DNA from: an uncultured Oscillospiraceae bacterium
GTDB lineage: Bacteria; Bacillota; Clostridia; UBA1212; UBA1255
Direction: 5' to 3'
Assembly: GCA_902462635.1 (NCBI GenBank)
Contig: CABQCN010000011.1
Coordinates: 1-11,346 of the forward strand
Length of the DNA: 11,346 bases
Below are positions 1-9,086 of this stretch, piece after piece. Made by a program: the position numbers and the translations under genes. The first letter of the stretch is position 1. Each line of letters opens with the position of its first letter. The notes under the pieces are model-generated. The model was not told the DNA's origin. It worked only from the letters and a program-made list of their open reading frames with translations, and did no database searches.

Positions 1-146
1 CGCACGGCTCCCGGTCTTGCCACGTTCCGTACGGGACGCGCAGCAGGCTTCTCAGCGGCACGGTATTCCGTGCCCTTCTGTGTCACCTGATTCGCTGTTT
101 TTCTTTTATTCTGAACCGATCCCGGTTTTCTGATCCCGCCGCTCAA
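1..146 (-). CDS. Probable partial gene downstream of typA, TTG start, product unknown
   Basis: A frame free of stop codons runs from a TTG at 146-144 to the left edge (48 codons plus two bases), beginning four bases after the typA stop codon. Just before the TTG is AAAGGGGTGAT, which matches the 16S anti-Shine-Dalgarno complement except for one missing A; this decides the start. The visible residues are strongly basic and polar (LSGGIRKPGSV..., about eleven Lys/Arg in 48), with no hydrophobic stretch yet. That could be a cytoplasmic tail before a membrane segment or a disordered basic region. I do not recognise a family. A 48-codon open frame can occur by chance, and a plus-strand frame is open from 1 to 87, so the call rests mainly on the ribosome binding site and the tight spacing to typA. 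Confidence 0.45.
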   Translation of the reverse strand, partial: MSGGIRKPGSVQNKRKTANQVTQKGTEYRAAEKPAARPVRNVARPGAV

Positions 147-150
147 GGAA

Positions 151-1989
151 TCACCCCTTTGCTCTGACCTTCGCTCTTTGTTCCGTATTCAATATTTTCT
201 TTCTGAGCCGGATGCTTTTCGGCGTAATTTCCACAAGTTCGTCGTCCGAAATAAATTCGAGCGACTGCTCCAGACTCAATACTACGGGAGGCGTCAGCTT
301 CAATGTTTCGTCCGAACCGGACGCACGGATATTTGTAATATGTTTCCGCTTACAGACATTGATTACCAGATCTTCATTGCGTGCGCATTCGCCGACGATC
401 ATTCCCTCGTATACTTTCTCTCCCGGTCCGATAAATAATTTACCCCGTTCCTGCGCGTTATACAGGCCGTACGTTACGGCTTCTCCCTGTTCCCACGCCA
501 CCAGCGAACCGCGCTGTCTTGCGTCAATGTCGCCTTTGTAAGGTTCGAACCCGTCGAATATATGATTCATTATACCATTTCCTCTTGTGTCCGTCAAAAA
601 TTCCGAACGGTAGCCGATGAGCCCCCGCGAAGGGATTTTGAAATCGAGGCGGACATAATTCTCCAGCGCGGGATGCATATTCAGCATTTCGCCCTTTCTG
701 CGTCCGATTTTTTCAATGACGACGCCGACAGATTCTTCCGGTGCGTCGATCGTCAGCAGTTCCATCGGTTCGTATAAAAGGCCTTCCACTTCTTTGTAGA
801 TGACGCGCGGGCGGGAAACCTGAAATTCATAACCCTGCCGCCGCATCGTTTCGATCAGGATCGAGAGATGGAGTTCTCCCCGCCCGGATACTTTCAGCGT
901 ATCGGGGGAATCGGTGTCTTCGATTTTCATACTGACATTCGTTTCCAATTCCTTATACAGCCGCTCCCGGATGTGGCGCGAAGTAACGTACGTTCCTTCC
1001 TGCCCTGCGAACGGACTGTTGTTTACGGTAAAATTCATGGAAATCGTCGGTTCGTCTATATTTGCGAACGGAATCGGATCCACTGCCTCCACGCTGCAGA
1101 TCGTGTCCCCGATATTGATGTCGGGGATCCCCGCAATAACGATAATATCGCCGCCCAGCGCATTCGGTGTTTCCACGCGTTTCAGCCCCTGGAACTTATA
1201 AAGATACGTGACCTTTGCGCTTTTCCGGGTGCCATCTTTCGCGTTGCACACTACGACGGGCTGTCCCACGGAGATTTTACCGCGGTCGACCCTCGCGACC
1301 GCAATCCGTCCTACATATTCGTCCGTGGTAACGTTGGAAACCAGCATACGGAAAGGCGCCTCGATCTCTGCTCTGGGCGCGGGAATTTCTTTGATGATCG
1401 TTTCGAACAGCGGCTTCAGGTCCCTTTTCTCGCCGCCGTCAGCTTCCAGAGAAGCATACCCATCGCGGGAAGACGCGTAAACAACAGGGAAATTCAATTG
1501 GTTATCATCCGCGCCGAGATCCATGAACAGTTCCAGCACCTCGTCGAGAACTTCCAGCGGGCGGGCGCCGTCCCGGTCGATTTTATTAATCACTACAATG
1601 GGTTTCAGGTTCATCGACAACGCTTTGGACAGCACAAAGCGCGTTTGCGGCATCGAGCCTTCGAACGCATCTACCAATAGAAGAACGCCGTCCACCATCC
1701 CCAGAACGCGCTCTACCTCGCCTCCGAAATCGGCGTGTCCCGGTGTGTCAACCACGTTGATGGTATATCCGTTATAATTCAGTGCCGTATTCTTGGAAAG
1801 GATCGTGATCCCCCGTTCCCGCTCCAGGTCGTTCGAATCCATAACGCGATCCTGCAGGGCTTCGTTTTCCCGGAAGGTGCCGCTTTGCCGCAGCAGCCCG
1901 TCAACCAGCGTCGTCTTGCCATGATCTACATGCGCGATGATTGCGATATTTCTGATATCTTCCCGTGTGTTTTGCGTGTTTGCTTCCAT
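151..1989 (-). CDS. typA: Ribosome-associated translational GTPase TypA/BipA
   Basis: This 612-residue protein has the usual full length of TypA/BipA, an EF-G-like GTPase that binds the ribosome and helps assembly of the large subunit and growth under stress. GTPase motifs are intact: P-loop AHVDHGKT (19-26), switch I RERGITI (57-63), DTPGH (81-85) and NKID (135-138). Domains II, III (EF-G-like) and V follow, then the TypA-specific C-terminal domain, with [23 protein letters not shown] in domain III/V and the ARxN/IRASGSDE region near the end. The ATG at 1989 follows a weak purine-rich site (GATGGAA). It lies 117 bp after yajC on the same strand, with a possible hairpin between them, so it may have its own promoter. 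Identity is secure from the motifs and colinear length. Confidence 0.97.
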   Translation of the reverse strand: MEANTQNTREDIRNIAIIAHVDHGKTTLVDGLLRQSGTFRENEALQDRVMDSNDLERERGITILSKNTALNYNGYTINVVDTPGHADFGGEVERVLGMVDGVLLLVDAFEGSMPQTRFVLSKALSMNLKPIVVINKIDRDGARPLEVLDEVLELFMDLGADDNQLNFPVVYASSRDGYASLEADGGEKRDLKPLFETIIKEIPAPRAEIEAPFRMLVSNVTTDEYVGRIAVARVDRGKISVGQPVVVCNAKDGTRKSAKVTYLYKFQGLKRVETPNALGGDIIVIAGIPDINIGDTICSVEAVDPIPFANIDEPTISMNFTVNNSPFAGQEGTYVTSRHIRERLYKELETNVSMKIEDTDSPDTLKVSGRGELHLSILIETMRRQGYEFQVSRPRVIYKEVEGLLYEPMELLTIDAPEESVGVVIEKIGRRKGEMLNMHPALENYVRLDFKIPSRGLIGYRSEFLTDTRGNGIMNHIFDGFEPYKGDIDARQRGSLVAWEQGEAVTYGLYNAQERGKLFIGPGEKVYEGMIVGECARNEDLVINVCKRKHITNIRASGSDETLKLTPPVVLSLEQSLEFISDDELVEITPKSIRLRKKILNTEQRAKVRAKG

Positions 1990-2039
1990 ATATTATTCCA
2001 TCTCTTCCATATCATTCCGCAGCTTCTAAAATCCAAACA

Positions 2040-2082
2040 GTCCGCCTATGTCCGGTTATCGATTTTCCCGGGCACGGCGGAC
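2040..2082 (-). terminator. Possible hairpin terminator after yajC / typA leader structure
   Basis: GTCCGCC at 2076-2082 (minus strand) pairs exactly with GGCGGAC at 2040-2046, separated by 29 bases that hold a smaller CCGG/CCGG pairing. On the minus strand the stem is followed by TGTTTGGATTTT, a broken T-rich run. It lies 25 bases after the yajC stop. The loop is long and the T-run imperfect, so it could equally be a structured leader of typA. Confidence 0.33.
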
Positions 2083-2106
2083 AGTGTAATGTATCGACAC
2101 ATCGTA

Positions 2107-3788
<1,682 letters not shown>

Positions 3789-3793
3789 TTATG

Positions 3794-3822
3794 ATTATAC
3801 TCTATCTTTCAGGATGCGGCAA
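3794..3822 (-). promoter_or_regulatory. Sigma-A-type promoter of tgt-yajC
   Basis: On the minus strand TTGCCG (3822-3817) is followed after exactly 17 bases by a perfect TATAAT (3799-3794). The predicted start is near 3787, giving a leader of roughly 75 bases before the tgt ATG. It lies just past the end of the upstream glycosidase-like gene, so tgt need not depend on readthrough. Confidence 0.75.
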
Positions 3823-3857
3823 GCCCTGCGGCAGCCGGCGGAACCTCCCTTCGCCAA

Positions 3858-5585
3858 TCAATCGATTTCGCGAAATACATAGGTAAGACGTCCGATGGGC
3901 GCGGCGTCTCCTTTTTCGTAAAAGGACCAGATATCGCCTTCGGTATAATTGTCGGCCCATTTAAACTGGAGGTTTAAAAGTCCTTCTTCCACGCCGATGA
4001 GATCCCGCGGGACGCGCAGCATCATTTCGTTTTCTTCGATCCGCATCTCTGCCGTTCCAATGGCGCGCCAGTGCCATCCGCCTTTGCACGCCTCAATTAC
4101 GGCGCCTGTCTCGCCGGGAGCAATGCGGTTTATGACATAATCAAAGCCGTGCCAGTTTTTATTTTCCGTATTGCCGCTGTTTATAAAGAGCGTCATCCAG
4201 CTGCCGCCGTCCGGCTGCGTGATCGGATCGACTGTCTGCGCATAAAAATACAAATTTTTCTCATCCCGCGCCGCCTTCAGAAGCGCGAAATCGTTGCGGC
4301 CGGAATCGTCTTTGTAATAATACGCGCCGAAGCCTTCTTTATCTCTGGGAACCGTATCCCCCGTATAATCGCGATACTGCGCCGGGACGGAGTCCCATTG
4401 ACGGAACGTTCCGCCGATCTGAATCGTTACGTTCCCGCCCACATCCACGCGCGGCGGCGCCCCTTTATACCGGCGGATCAATTCGCACAGCTGCATATAA
4501 TAATTGTCTCCGAATCCGCCGCGCATCGGTTCGATATCGCGGCTGTTGTTTGGATCTGCCAGATCCACAAATGCGATAGGATGCCCTCCCATAGGTTCCA
4601 TCCGCATCGCCAGCCACTCGTTCCACTGCGTTACGAATATGGTTTCGGGATCTTGTTCGATCGCCCAGTTCCATTGATCCGCGAAATTATATCCCCATAA
4701 CACGGCATCCTCCGCGGGATCGTTTGCGCCGAGGTCCCGCCGGTAGCTCTTGGTGCGGTTCGATTCCCCGTACCAGGCGCTGCCGCTGAATATGGTATCG
4801 CAATGCTGCGCCGACGATACGCTGACGACTTCCTTGCGGCCGTTCACGCCGTAAACGGCGTCGGGCGTGTAAATTCCTGCGAACTCCACCCACGGCCACT
4901 GATCGTCGCTGCTTCTCCGGCTGGTCGGCCAATAGCTGATTTTGATACGGAAGAAGGCTTTTGCTTCTTCTTCCAGTTCCGGATCGTCCGGATGGCCGAT
5001 GATGAGCGGCCTGCCGTCCCAGTAAAACCACAGATGTCCATATTCGGGATACTTTCGATAAATATTATGGTAAATATGATTGATCGTCCGTCCCGACAAC
5101 GCGTTCGTATAATAAGCGACTTTCGGTACGTTCGTGATTCCTTGTTTGTAAAATTCGTCCAGTATCCCGAGCAGAATTTTCACCGTTCCGTCATAGGTTA
5201 CGGCGTTCGTCGTATCGAACACGAGATAATCGACGCCGGCGTCCGTGAGCATCTGCACGTGCTTGCGGACGACCCAGGCGTCGTTCATCGTATAATAGCC
5301 GAACAGCGGCTCCGCAAAATGATGGTCCGCGTGCCGTTCCCCGCCGCCGGCCGCCATCCACGCTTCTTCCGATTCGATCGCCTCCGGATGCGACGTCACG
5401 ATTTTATTATTGTCATACGGCCCCCTGAGGCCGTGGTTCCCAGGCGCCAGATAATAAAACATACCCACCGATCTGTTTTTGCGCGGCAAAGGGATGGTAT
5501 TGTCTGTCGTCAGAACGCGTCCAAGGTCGTCGACTCCTCCATATGCGCCGTTTCGCGCCGAATAAGGTCCTTCATATCGTTTCAT
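3858..5585 (-). CDS. GH71/GH99/WbsX-like TIM-barrel protein with C-terminal CBM9-like domain
   Basis: The 575-residue protein probably acts on a carbohydrate, but its substrate cannot be read from sequence. Residues about 38-375 look like the barrel of the glycoside hydrolase 71/99 and WbsX-like group: VGMFYYLAPG (40-49), PLFGYYTMNDAWVVRKHVQML (93-113), DYLVFDTTNAV (119-129), HLWFYWDGRPLIIGHPD (184-200) and FVTQWNEWLAMR (317-328), with the Trp-Asn-Glu-Trp typical of the final strands. Residues about 385-575 form a beta-rich region resembling a CBM9/DOMON sandwich (LYFYAQT, FDYVINR, LNLQFKWADN). No signal peptide or membrane segment is visible, so it should stay in the cytoplasm unless exported otherwise. 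AGGAGG lies eight bases before the ATG. It follows the lipoprotein gene by 70 bp and is likely cotranscribed. Enzyme activity is inferred, not shown. Confidence 0.7.
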   Translation of the reverse strand: MKRYEGPYSARNGAYGGVDDLGRVLTTDNTIPLPRKNRSVGMFYYLAPGNHGLRGPYDNNKIVTSHPEAIESEEAWMAAGGGERHADHHFAEPLFGYYTMNDAWVVRKHVQMLTDAGVDYLVFDTTNAVTYDGTVKILLGILDEFYKQGITNVPKVAYYTNALSGRTINHIYHNIYRKYPEYGHLWFYWDGRPLIIGHPDDPELEEEAKAFFRIKISYWPTSRRSSDDQWPWVEFAGIYTPDAVYGVNGRKEVVSVSSAQHCDTIFSGSAWYGESNRTKSYRRDLGANDPAEDAVLWGYNFADQWNWAIEQDPETIFVTQWNEWLAMRMEPMGGHPIAFVDLADPNNSRDIEPMRGGFGDNYYMQLCELIRRYKGAPPRVDVGGNVTIQIGGTFRQWDSVPAQYRDYTGDTVPRDKEGFGAYYYKDDSGRNDFALLKAARDEKNLYFYAQTVDPITQPDGGSWMTLFINSGNTENKNWHGFDYVINRIAPGETGAVIEACKGGWHWRAIGTAEMRIEENEMMLRVPRDLIGVEEGLLNLQFKWADNYTEGDIWSFYEKGDAAPIGRLTYVFREID

Positions 5586-5655
5586 AAACGGATCCTCCTA
5601 TATCTTTGTAAACCGGATGCCGTCCAATGGTCCGGCCCGGGCGTTTATTTTTCCT

Positions 5656-6369
5656 TTACGGCAGCGTGATATCGCCGGCGCTCAGTTCCAGCCTCAGCGA
5701 CGTAACGGAGATCCGCCAGGCGCCGGAATTATTCGCGGTGCTTTGGAAAAGATACAATTTGTTCTCACCTTTCTCCAACTCGATTTCAAATTCGAATTCC
5801 TGCAGGGTTTGCAGCGGTTCCGATGCTTCGTTATCAAGCGCCAGGATTTCCGGATCCAGTTTGGCGTCTTCAGGACCCTGATTCACACTGTACAGCAAGG
5901 AATATCCCCTGGCGCCGTTAATGGCGTCCGGGCAGGCCAGCGTAACGAATACCGTAGCGCTGCAGGCCTCCGACGCATTCAGCGTTATGGCGGCGCCGGA
6001 TTTATAAAACTCGTCATCGTCCAGATCCGCCTGCGCCTGCATCAGCTTGATACATTTCATCGGAACGCCGGCGTCCGTGCTCACAATCTGCGTCGAGCCG
6101 AACACCGCAACCAGAGAAGCATGGTCTTTCACGGATATTTCCACGGTTTTCGCCACCGGCGCTTTTGTCGGCGCTTCCGTCGGCGCCTGCGTGGGCGGTT
6201 CGGTTGCTTTCGCTGTCGGCGTCGCGGTTTGGGCGGCCGTCGGCGCGGGGGAGGTCTGCTCCTCGGTGTCTTCGCCGGAGCAGCCTGCAAGGGTCATTGC
6301 AAGAAGGGCGGCGATCAGCAGCAGCATGCCGTTTAACGCGACCTTATCTTTTTTCTTTGTTCGGTTCAT
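5656..6369 (-). CDS. Secreted lipoprotein with Pro/Thr linker, function unknown
   Basis: The 237-residue product begins MNRTKKKDK, then a hydrophobic core (LLLIAALLAMTL) and a lipobox LAGC, so it should be lipid-anchored to the outer face of the membrane after signal peptidase II cleavage. About 40 residues of a Pro/Thr/Ala linker follow, then a domain of about 165 residues rich in predicted strands. The end (FEFEIELEKGENKLYLF... AWRISVTSLRLEL) recalls carbohydrate-binding beta-sandwiches, but I cannot name a family. The start at 6369 follows GGAGG by eight bases; the ATG at 6384 overlaps that site and lacks its own. It is the first gene of a likely unit with the glycosidase-like gene, which hints at a role in binding a glycan or surface polymer. 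Confidence 0.75.
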   Translation of the reverse strand: MNRTKKKDKVALNGMLLLIAALLAMTLAGCSGEDTEEQTSPAPTAAQTATPTAKATEPPTQAPTEAPTKAPVAKTVEISVKDHASLVAVFGSTQIVSTDAGVPMKCIKLMQAQADLDDDEFYKSGAAITLNASEACSATVFVTLACPDAINGARGYSLLYSVNQGPEDAKLDPEILALDNEASEPLQTLQEFEFEIELEKGENKLYLFQSTANNSGAWRISVTSLRLELSAGDITLP

Positions 6370-6396
6370 ACCATATTCCTCCATATATTTTATTTT

Positions 6397-6410
6397 ACTA
6401 ATTACTAATT
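6397..6410. repeat. Tandem heptamer ACTAATT x2
   Basis: Two exact ACTAATT copies (6397-6403 and 6404-6410) adjoin the -10 box of the lipoprotein promoter on its downstream side. They overlap the predicted transcription start. They may be an operator, but AT-rich tandem heptamers can be chance. Confidence 0.35.
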
Positions 6411-6439
6411 AAAATAGCACAATTCCGCAACAAATGCAA
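6411..6439 (-). promoter_or_regulatory. Candidate promoter of the lipoprotein-glycosidase unit
   Basis: On the minus strand TTGCAT (6439-6434) and TATTTT (6416-6411) are separated by 17 bases. The start would fall near 6404, about 35 bases before the ATG. A competing reading (TTGCGG with TAGTAA, shifted nine bases downstream) fits less well. Confidence 0.5.
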
Positions 6440-6497
6440 CGCTAAAAATAAAACGGATATTCTCCTGTTTTTGGGAAAAAATAATCCGGGATGCCGG

Positions 6498-6513
6498 CAG
6501 GCTGCGCAGCCTG
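6498..6513. repeat. Perfect 16-bp palindrome CAGGCTGCGCAGCCTG
   Basis: The two 8-bp arms are exact reverse complements with no spacer. The palindrome lies in the divergent region, nine bases upstream of the -35 box of the response-regulator promoter. No converging genes end here and no T-run follows, so a terminator is unlikely. A binding site for a dimeric regulator is the simplest reading. Confidence 0.55.
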
Positions 6514-6522
6514 TAATTCTTA

Positions 6523-6551
6523 TTGACCTGCCGCGGCGATTTTTATATAAT
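6523..6551 (+). promoter_or_regulatory. Sigma-A-type promoter of the response regulator, start at or near the ATG
   Basis: TTGACC (6523-6528), a 17-base spacer and a perfect TATAAT (6546-6551) make a near-consensus promoter. The expected transcription start is 6557-6560, and the ATG is at 6560. There is thus room for at most a few untranslated bases. Confidence 0.75.
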
Positions 6552-6559
6552 TCAGAATT

Positions 6560-7225
6560 ATGAAAAAGATTGCAGTGATTGATGACGACCCCTATATCGG
6601 TGACATGCTGGAACGCCTGCTGCGGCAGGAAGGCTATCAGGTCTCGCGCGCGTATTCCGGTACGGAAGCGCTTCTGTTGCTTGCGCGGGAGCGTCCCGAC
6701 CTGATTCTGTTGGATCTGATGCTTCCCGGGCTCTCCGGAGAAGAAATCCTGCCAAAGATCCGGGAAATTCCCGTGATTGCCGTCAGCGCTAAGGCCGGGA
6801 CCGGCGATAAAGTCGCCGTGCTGCAAAGCGGCGCAATGGATTATATTACGAAACCGTTCGATACAAAAGAGCTGCTGGCGCGGATCGCCGTGCAGCTTCG
6901 AAACCGCAAAGATCATAAAGAAGCGGAACTTTATACGTATGGAGCGCTGCGCCTGGATCCGGCGGCCCGTGCGGCTTCCGTGGGGAATACGCCCTTGCGC
7001 CTGACCGGTACGGAATATGCGATTTTAAAACAGCTGATGAAAAATGCGCCGCAGGTCGTGCCGAAATCGCAGCTTCTGGAGCTGATCAGCCTGGATACGC
7101 CGGATTGTACGGAAAGCTCCTTGAAAGTACATGTGAGCAACTTGCGCCGGAAGCTGCGCGACGCCTGCGCCGGGGATTTCATCGAAGCGGTTTGGGGAAT
7201 CGGCTTTAAAATGCGGGATCTTTGA
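6560..7225 (+). CDS. OmpR/PhoB-family response regulator
   Basis: This 221-residue two-domain regulator receives phosphate from a histidine kinase, presumably the one at 9087, and binds DNA. The receiver (1-115) has the acidic pair Asp8/Asp9, phospho-acceptor Asp52 in LILLDLMLPG, Ser76, and Lys98 in TKPF. The winged-helix domain (about 125-221) shows LTGTEYAILKQLMKNAPQVV, SSLKVHVSNLRRKL and the final GIGFKM. The start is fixed by MKKIAVIDDD and by an in-frame stop at 6548-6550. No Shine-Dalgarno sequence precedes it: the upstream bases are the -10 box and TTCAGAAT, so the message is probably leaderless or nearly so. Kinase and regulator are separated by the two transporter genes, an order that differs from the usual adjacent pair. 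Its likely target is the repeat array just after its stop codon. Confidence 0.93.
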   Translation: MKKIAVIDDDPYIGDMLERLLRQEGYQVSRAYSGTEALLLLARERPDLILLDLMLPGLSGEEILPKIREIPVIAVSAKAGTGDKVAVLQSGAMDYITKPFDTKELLARIAVQLRNRKDHKEAELYTYGALRLDPAARAASVGNTPLRLTGTEYAILKQLMKNAPQVVPKSQLLELISLDTPDCTESSLKVHVSNLRRKLRDACAGDFIEAVWGIGFKMRDL

Positions 7226-7227
7226 AT

Positions 7228-7271
7228 CTTTACGATTTCTTGACGGTTTTCTTTACCGCTTTCTTAACTGC
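7228..7271 (+). promoter_or_regulatory. Tandem CTTnAC array, probable response-regulator operator
   Basis: Three contiguous 12-bp units TTTCTTnACnGY occupy 7236-7247, 7248-7259 and 7260-7271. A fourth core (CTTTAC, 7228-7233) precedes them, so CTTnAC starts at 7228, 7239, 7251 and 7263. OmpR-family regulators are known to bind head-to-tail repeats of about 11 bp, so this is the likely site of the regulator encoded just upstream. The array ends four bases before the -10 box and covers the -35 position, as expected for activation. Confidence 0.7.
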
Positions 7272-7281
7272 TTCCTATTAT
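7252..7281 (+). promoter_or_regulatory. Candidate activator-dependent promoter of the transporter-kinase genes
   Basis: TATTAT (7276-7281) is a good -10 box. The best -35 at suitable distance is TTTACC (7252-7257, spacer 18), only four of six consensus bases, and it lies inside the repeat array. TATACT (7279-7284) is an alternative -10. A poor -35 overlapped by repeats fits dependence on an activator. Confidence 0.5.
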
Positions 7282-7313
7282 ACTTTCCCCAACAAATGCA
7301 AGGAGGTATGATG

Positions 7314-8228
7314 ATGGAATATATCCTGAATACAAACAATTTGTGTAAACAGTATAAAAATTTCAAGGCGCTGGACCGGCTTTCCATGCATGTGGAGAAA
7401 GGTTCGATTTACGGCTTCGTCGGGCGCAACGGCGCCGGCAAGACGACGCTCATCCGCCTGATCTGCGGCCTGCAGCGGCCTTCTTCCGGCAGCTATACGC
7501 TTTACGGGCGGGAATATACCGATCCGAAAATCCGCAGGTCACGCCGCCGGATGGGCGCGGTTGTCGAAACGCCGTCCGTTTATCTGGATCTGACGGCGGA
7601 AGACAATCTGCGGCAGCAATATCAAATTCTGGGGCGTCCCGATTATGACGGCATCCGGGAAATATTGGAACTGGTGGGAATTCCGGACACGGGAAAGAAG
7701 AAAGCAAAAAACTTTTCCCTTGGCATGCGGCAGCGTCTGGGCATCGCCGTGGCGCTGGCCGGAAATCCGGATTTTCTGGTGCTCGACGAGCCGGTGAACG
7801 GCCTGGATCCGCAGGGAATCGTAGAAATGCGGGAACTGATTTTAAAATTAAACCGCGAACACGGAATCACGGTATTGATCTCCAGTCATATCCTGGATGA
7901 ACTGGCAAGGCTCGCCACGCATTACGGTTTCATCGACAACGGCCGGATCGTAAAAGAAATCAGCGCTGCGGAACTGGAACAGTCCTGCCGGAAATGCATG
8001 CGTCTGGAGGTCTCCGATACGAGAGCGCTGGCACGCGTTTTGGATCAGAAACAGCTGGAATACACGATCCGTTCCGAGCAGGAAGCGGATGTTTACGGCA
8101 GCTGGAACGTTACGGATCTGACGGTATCGCTGGCGGAGGAACGCTGTGAAATCCGCAGAATAACGGAGCATGACGAAACGTTGGAAAGTTATTATATTAA
8201 TTTGATGGGAGGAAGCCGTCATGAGTAA
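7314..8228 (+). CDS. ABC transporter ATP-binding protein, BcrA/lantibiotic-immunity type
   Basis: The 304-residue cytoplasmic ATPase drives the adjacent ABC-2 permease. It has Walker A GRNGAGKTT (37-45), the signature variant FSLGMRQR (134-141), Walker B FLVLDEP (154-160), D-loop NGLDP (162-166) and switch His192 in ISSH. The SLGMRQRLGIA form and the C-terminal extension of about 90 residues are typical of the BcrA and LanF group, which export bacitracin and lantibiotics, but the substrate here is unknown. Three ATG codons stand in a row (7308, 7311, 7314); the third was chosen because GGAGG at 7302-7306 leaves seven bases. The gene overlaps the permease by eight bases (ATGAGTAA), indicating coupled translation, and follows the repeat-bearing promoter. 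Confidence 0.92.
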   Translation: MEYILNTNNLCKQYKNFKALDRLSMHVEKGSIYGFVGRNGAGKTTLIRLICGLQRPSSGSYTLYGREYTDPKIRRSRRRMGAVVETPSVYLDLTAEDNLRQQYQILGRPDYDGIREILELVGIPDTGKKKAKNFSLGMRQRLGIAVALAGNPDFLVLDEPVNGLDPQGIVEMRELILKLNREHGITVLISSHILDELARLATHYGFIDNGRIVKEISAAELEQSCRKCMRLEVSDTRALARVLDQKQLEYTIRSEQEADVYGSWNVTDLTVSLAEERCEIRRITEHDETLESYYINLMGGSRHE

Positions 8229-9075
8229 ATTATTACGCGCCGATTTTACCCGCCTGATGAAAACAAAGATTTTCTGGATCTGCATTGCGGTCATGGCCGG
8301 ATACGCGCCGGTATTGGCGGTTTGCATCTATGAAGGCATGAAGAGGAGCGGCGGAGCCGCCGGTTTCGATCAGTATTTCTTTTCGGCCTGTGGGCTGACC
8401 GGATATATTCCGATCGCCGGCCTGCTGATGGCGGCCTTTTGCAGCGTGTTCATCGGCTCGGATTTTTCCGATGGCACGATCCGAAACAAGTTGGTTTCCG
8501 GCTGTTCCCGCAACGCGATTTATCTGAGTCATTTGATTACCTGCGCCGCGGCGGGGATCTGCATGCTGGCTGCGTATTGGCTTCCTGCGCTTGCGGCGGG
8601 GATGCCGTTCCTAGGAACGTTCCGTATGGAGGGATGGATCGTTTTCCGGATGATCCTGGCCGGAATTCTGGCGATCGCAGCATATGCGGCCGTTTTTACA
8701 ATGATGGGAATGATGATCCAAAATAAAACGACGACTGCGATTCTCAGCTTAATCGGTGTGATTTTCGTTATGTTTACCGTTTTATTTCTGATTTCCAGAA
8801 TTAACGAACCGGCGTTCATCGATCAGGTAATCTACGATATCAATCAGATCGGGTCTCCGGAGTCCGCGCTGACCGTTCCGAATCCCAATTATCTGACCCC
8901 GGCGCAAAGGGCGGCGGCGCAGTTCGTCGTCGATCTGCTTCCGACGGGCCAGAGTCTACAGATCGGCTCGGCGCAGGTGCGTAATCTTTGGCGCCTGCCC
9001 TTATATGCCCTCGGCGTAATCGCCGTTACGGGTTTTTCCGGAATCTGCGTTTTCCGAAAAAAAGACCTGAAATAA
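8221..9075 (+). CDS. ABC-2 type transporter permease
   Basis: The 284-residue integral membrane protein has about six hydrophobic segments (roughly 18-37, 60-79, 103-130, 141-165, 170-192, 257-277) and ends in a short basic tail (FRKKDLK). The motif SDFSDGTIRNKLVSGCSR (80-97) after the second segment is characteristic of ABC-2 permeases of the bacitracin/lantibiotic export group. A soluble outward loop of about 60 residues lies before the last segment. It should form the transport channel with the ATPase encoded just upstream, with which it overlaps. Only one permease gene is present, so a homodimer is likely. The export role is inferred from the family and from linkage to the sensor genes. 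Confidence 0.9.
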   Translation: MSKLLRADFTRLMKTKIFWICIAVMAGYAPVLAVCIYEGMKRSGGAAGFDQYFFSACGLTGYIPIAGLLMAAFCSVFIGSDFSDGTIRNKLVSGCSRNAIYLSHLITCAAAGICMLAAYWLPALAAGMPFLGTFRMEGWIVFRMILAGILAIAAYAAVFTMMGMMIQNKTTTAILSLIGVIFVMFTVLFLISRINEPAFIDQVIYDINQIGSPESALTVPNPNYLTPAQRAAAQFVVDLLPTGQSLQIGSAQVRNLWRLPLYALGVIAVTGFSGICVFRKKDLK

Positions 9076-9086
9076 AGGAATTTGAC

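Noticed and set aside
868..1680. Plus-strand open frame of 270 codons
   Set aside because: It lies wholly antisense to the typA coding region, has no ribosome binding site and a composition (His, Arg, Phe rich) typical of a mirror frame.
3823..3857. Repeated GCGGCA motifs after the glycosidase-like gene, considered as a terminator
   Set aside because: The copies are direct, not inverted, and no T-run follows on the minus strand.
5586..5655. Possible hairpin CCGGA/TCCGG between the lipoprotein and glycosidase-like genes
   Set aside because: Five pairs around a 13-base loop and no proper T-run; the gap is short and the genes are more likely joined.
4803..5669. Plus-strand open frame of 288 codons
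   Set aside because: Antisense to the glycosidase-like gene and running into the lipoprotein gene; Arg/His-rich with no family signature.
5617..6336. Plus-strand open frame of 239 codons with Arg/Gly-rich end
   Set aside because: Mirror of the lipoprotein gene; the Arg/Gly repeats are the complement of the Pro/Thr/Ala linker codons.
6398..6916. Minus-strand open frame of 172 codons across the divergent region
   Set aside because: It overlaps the well-supported regulator gene and both promoters and lacks a ribosome binding site.
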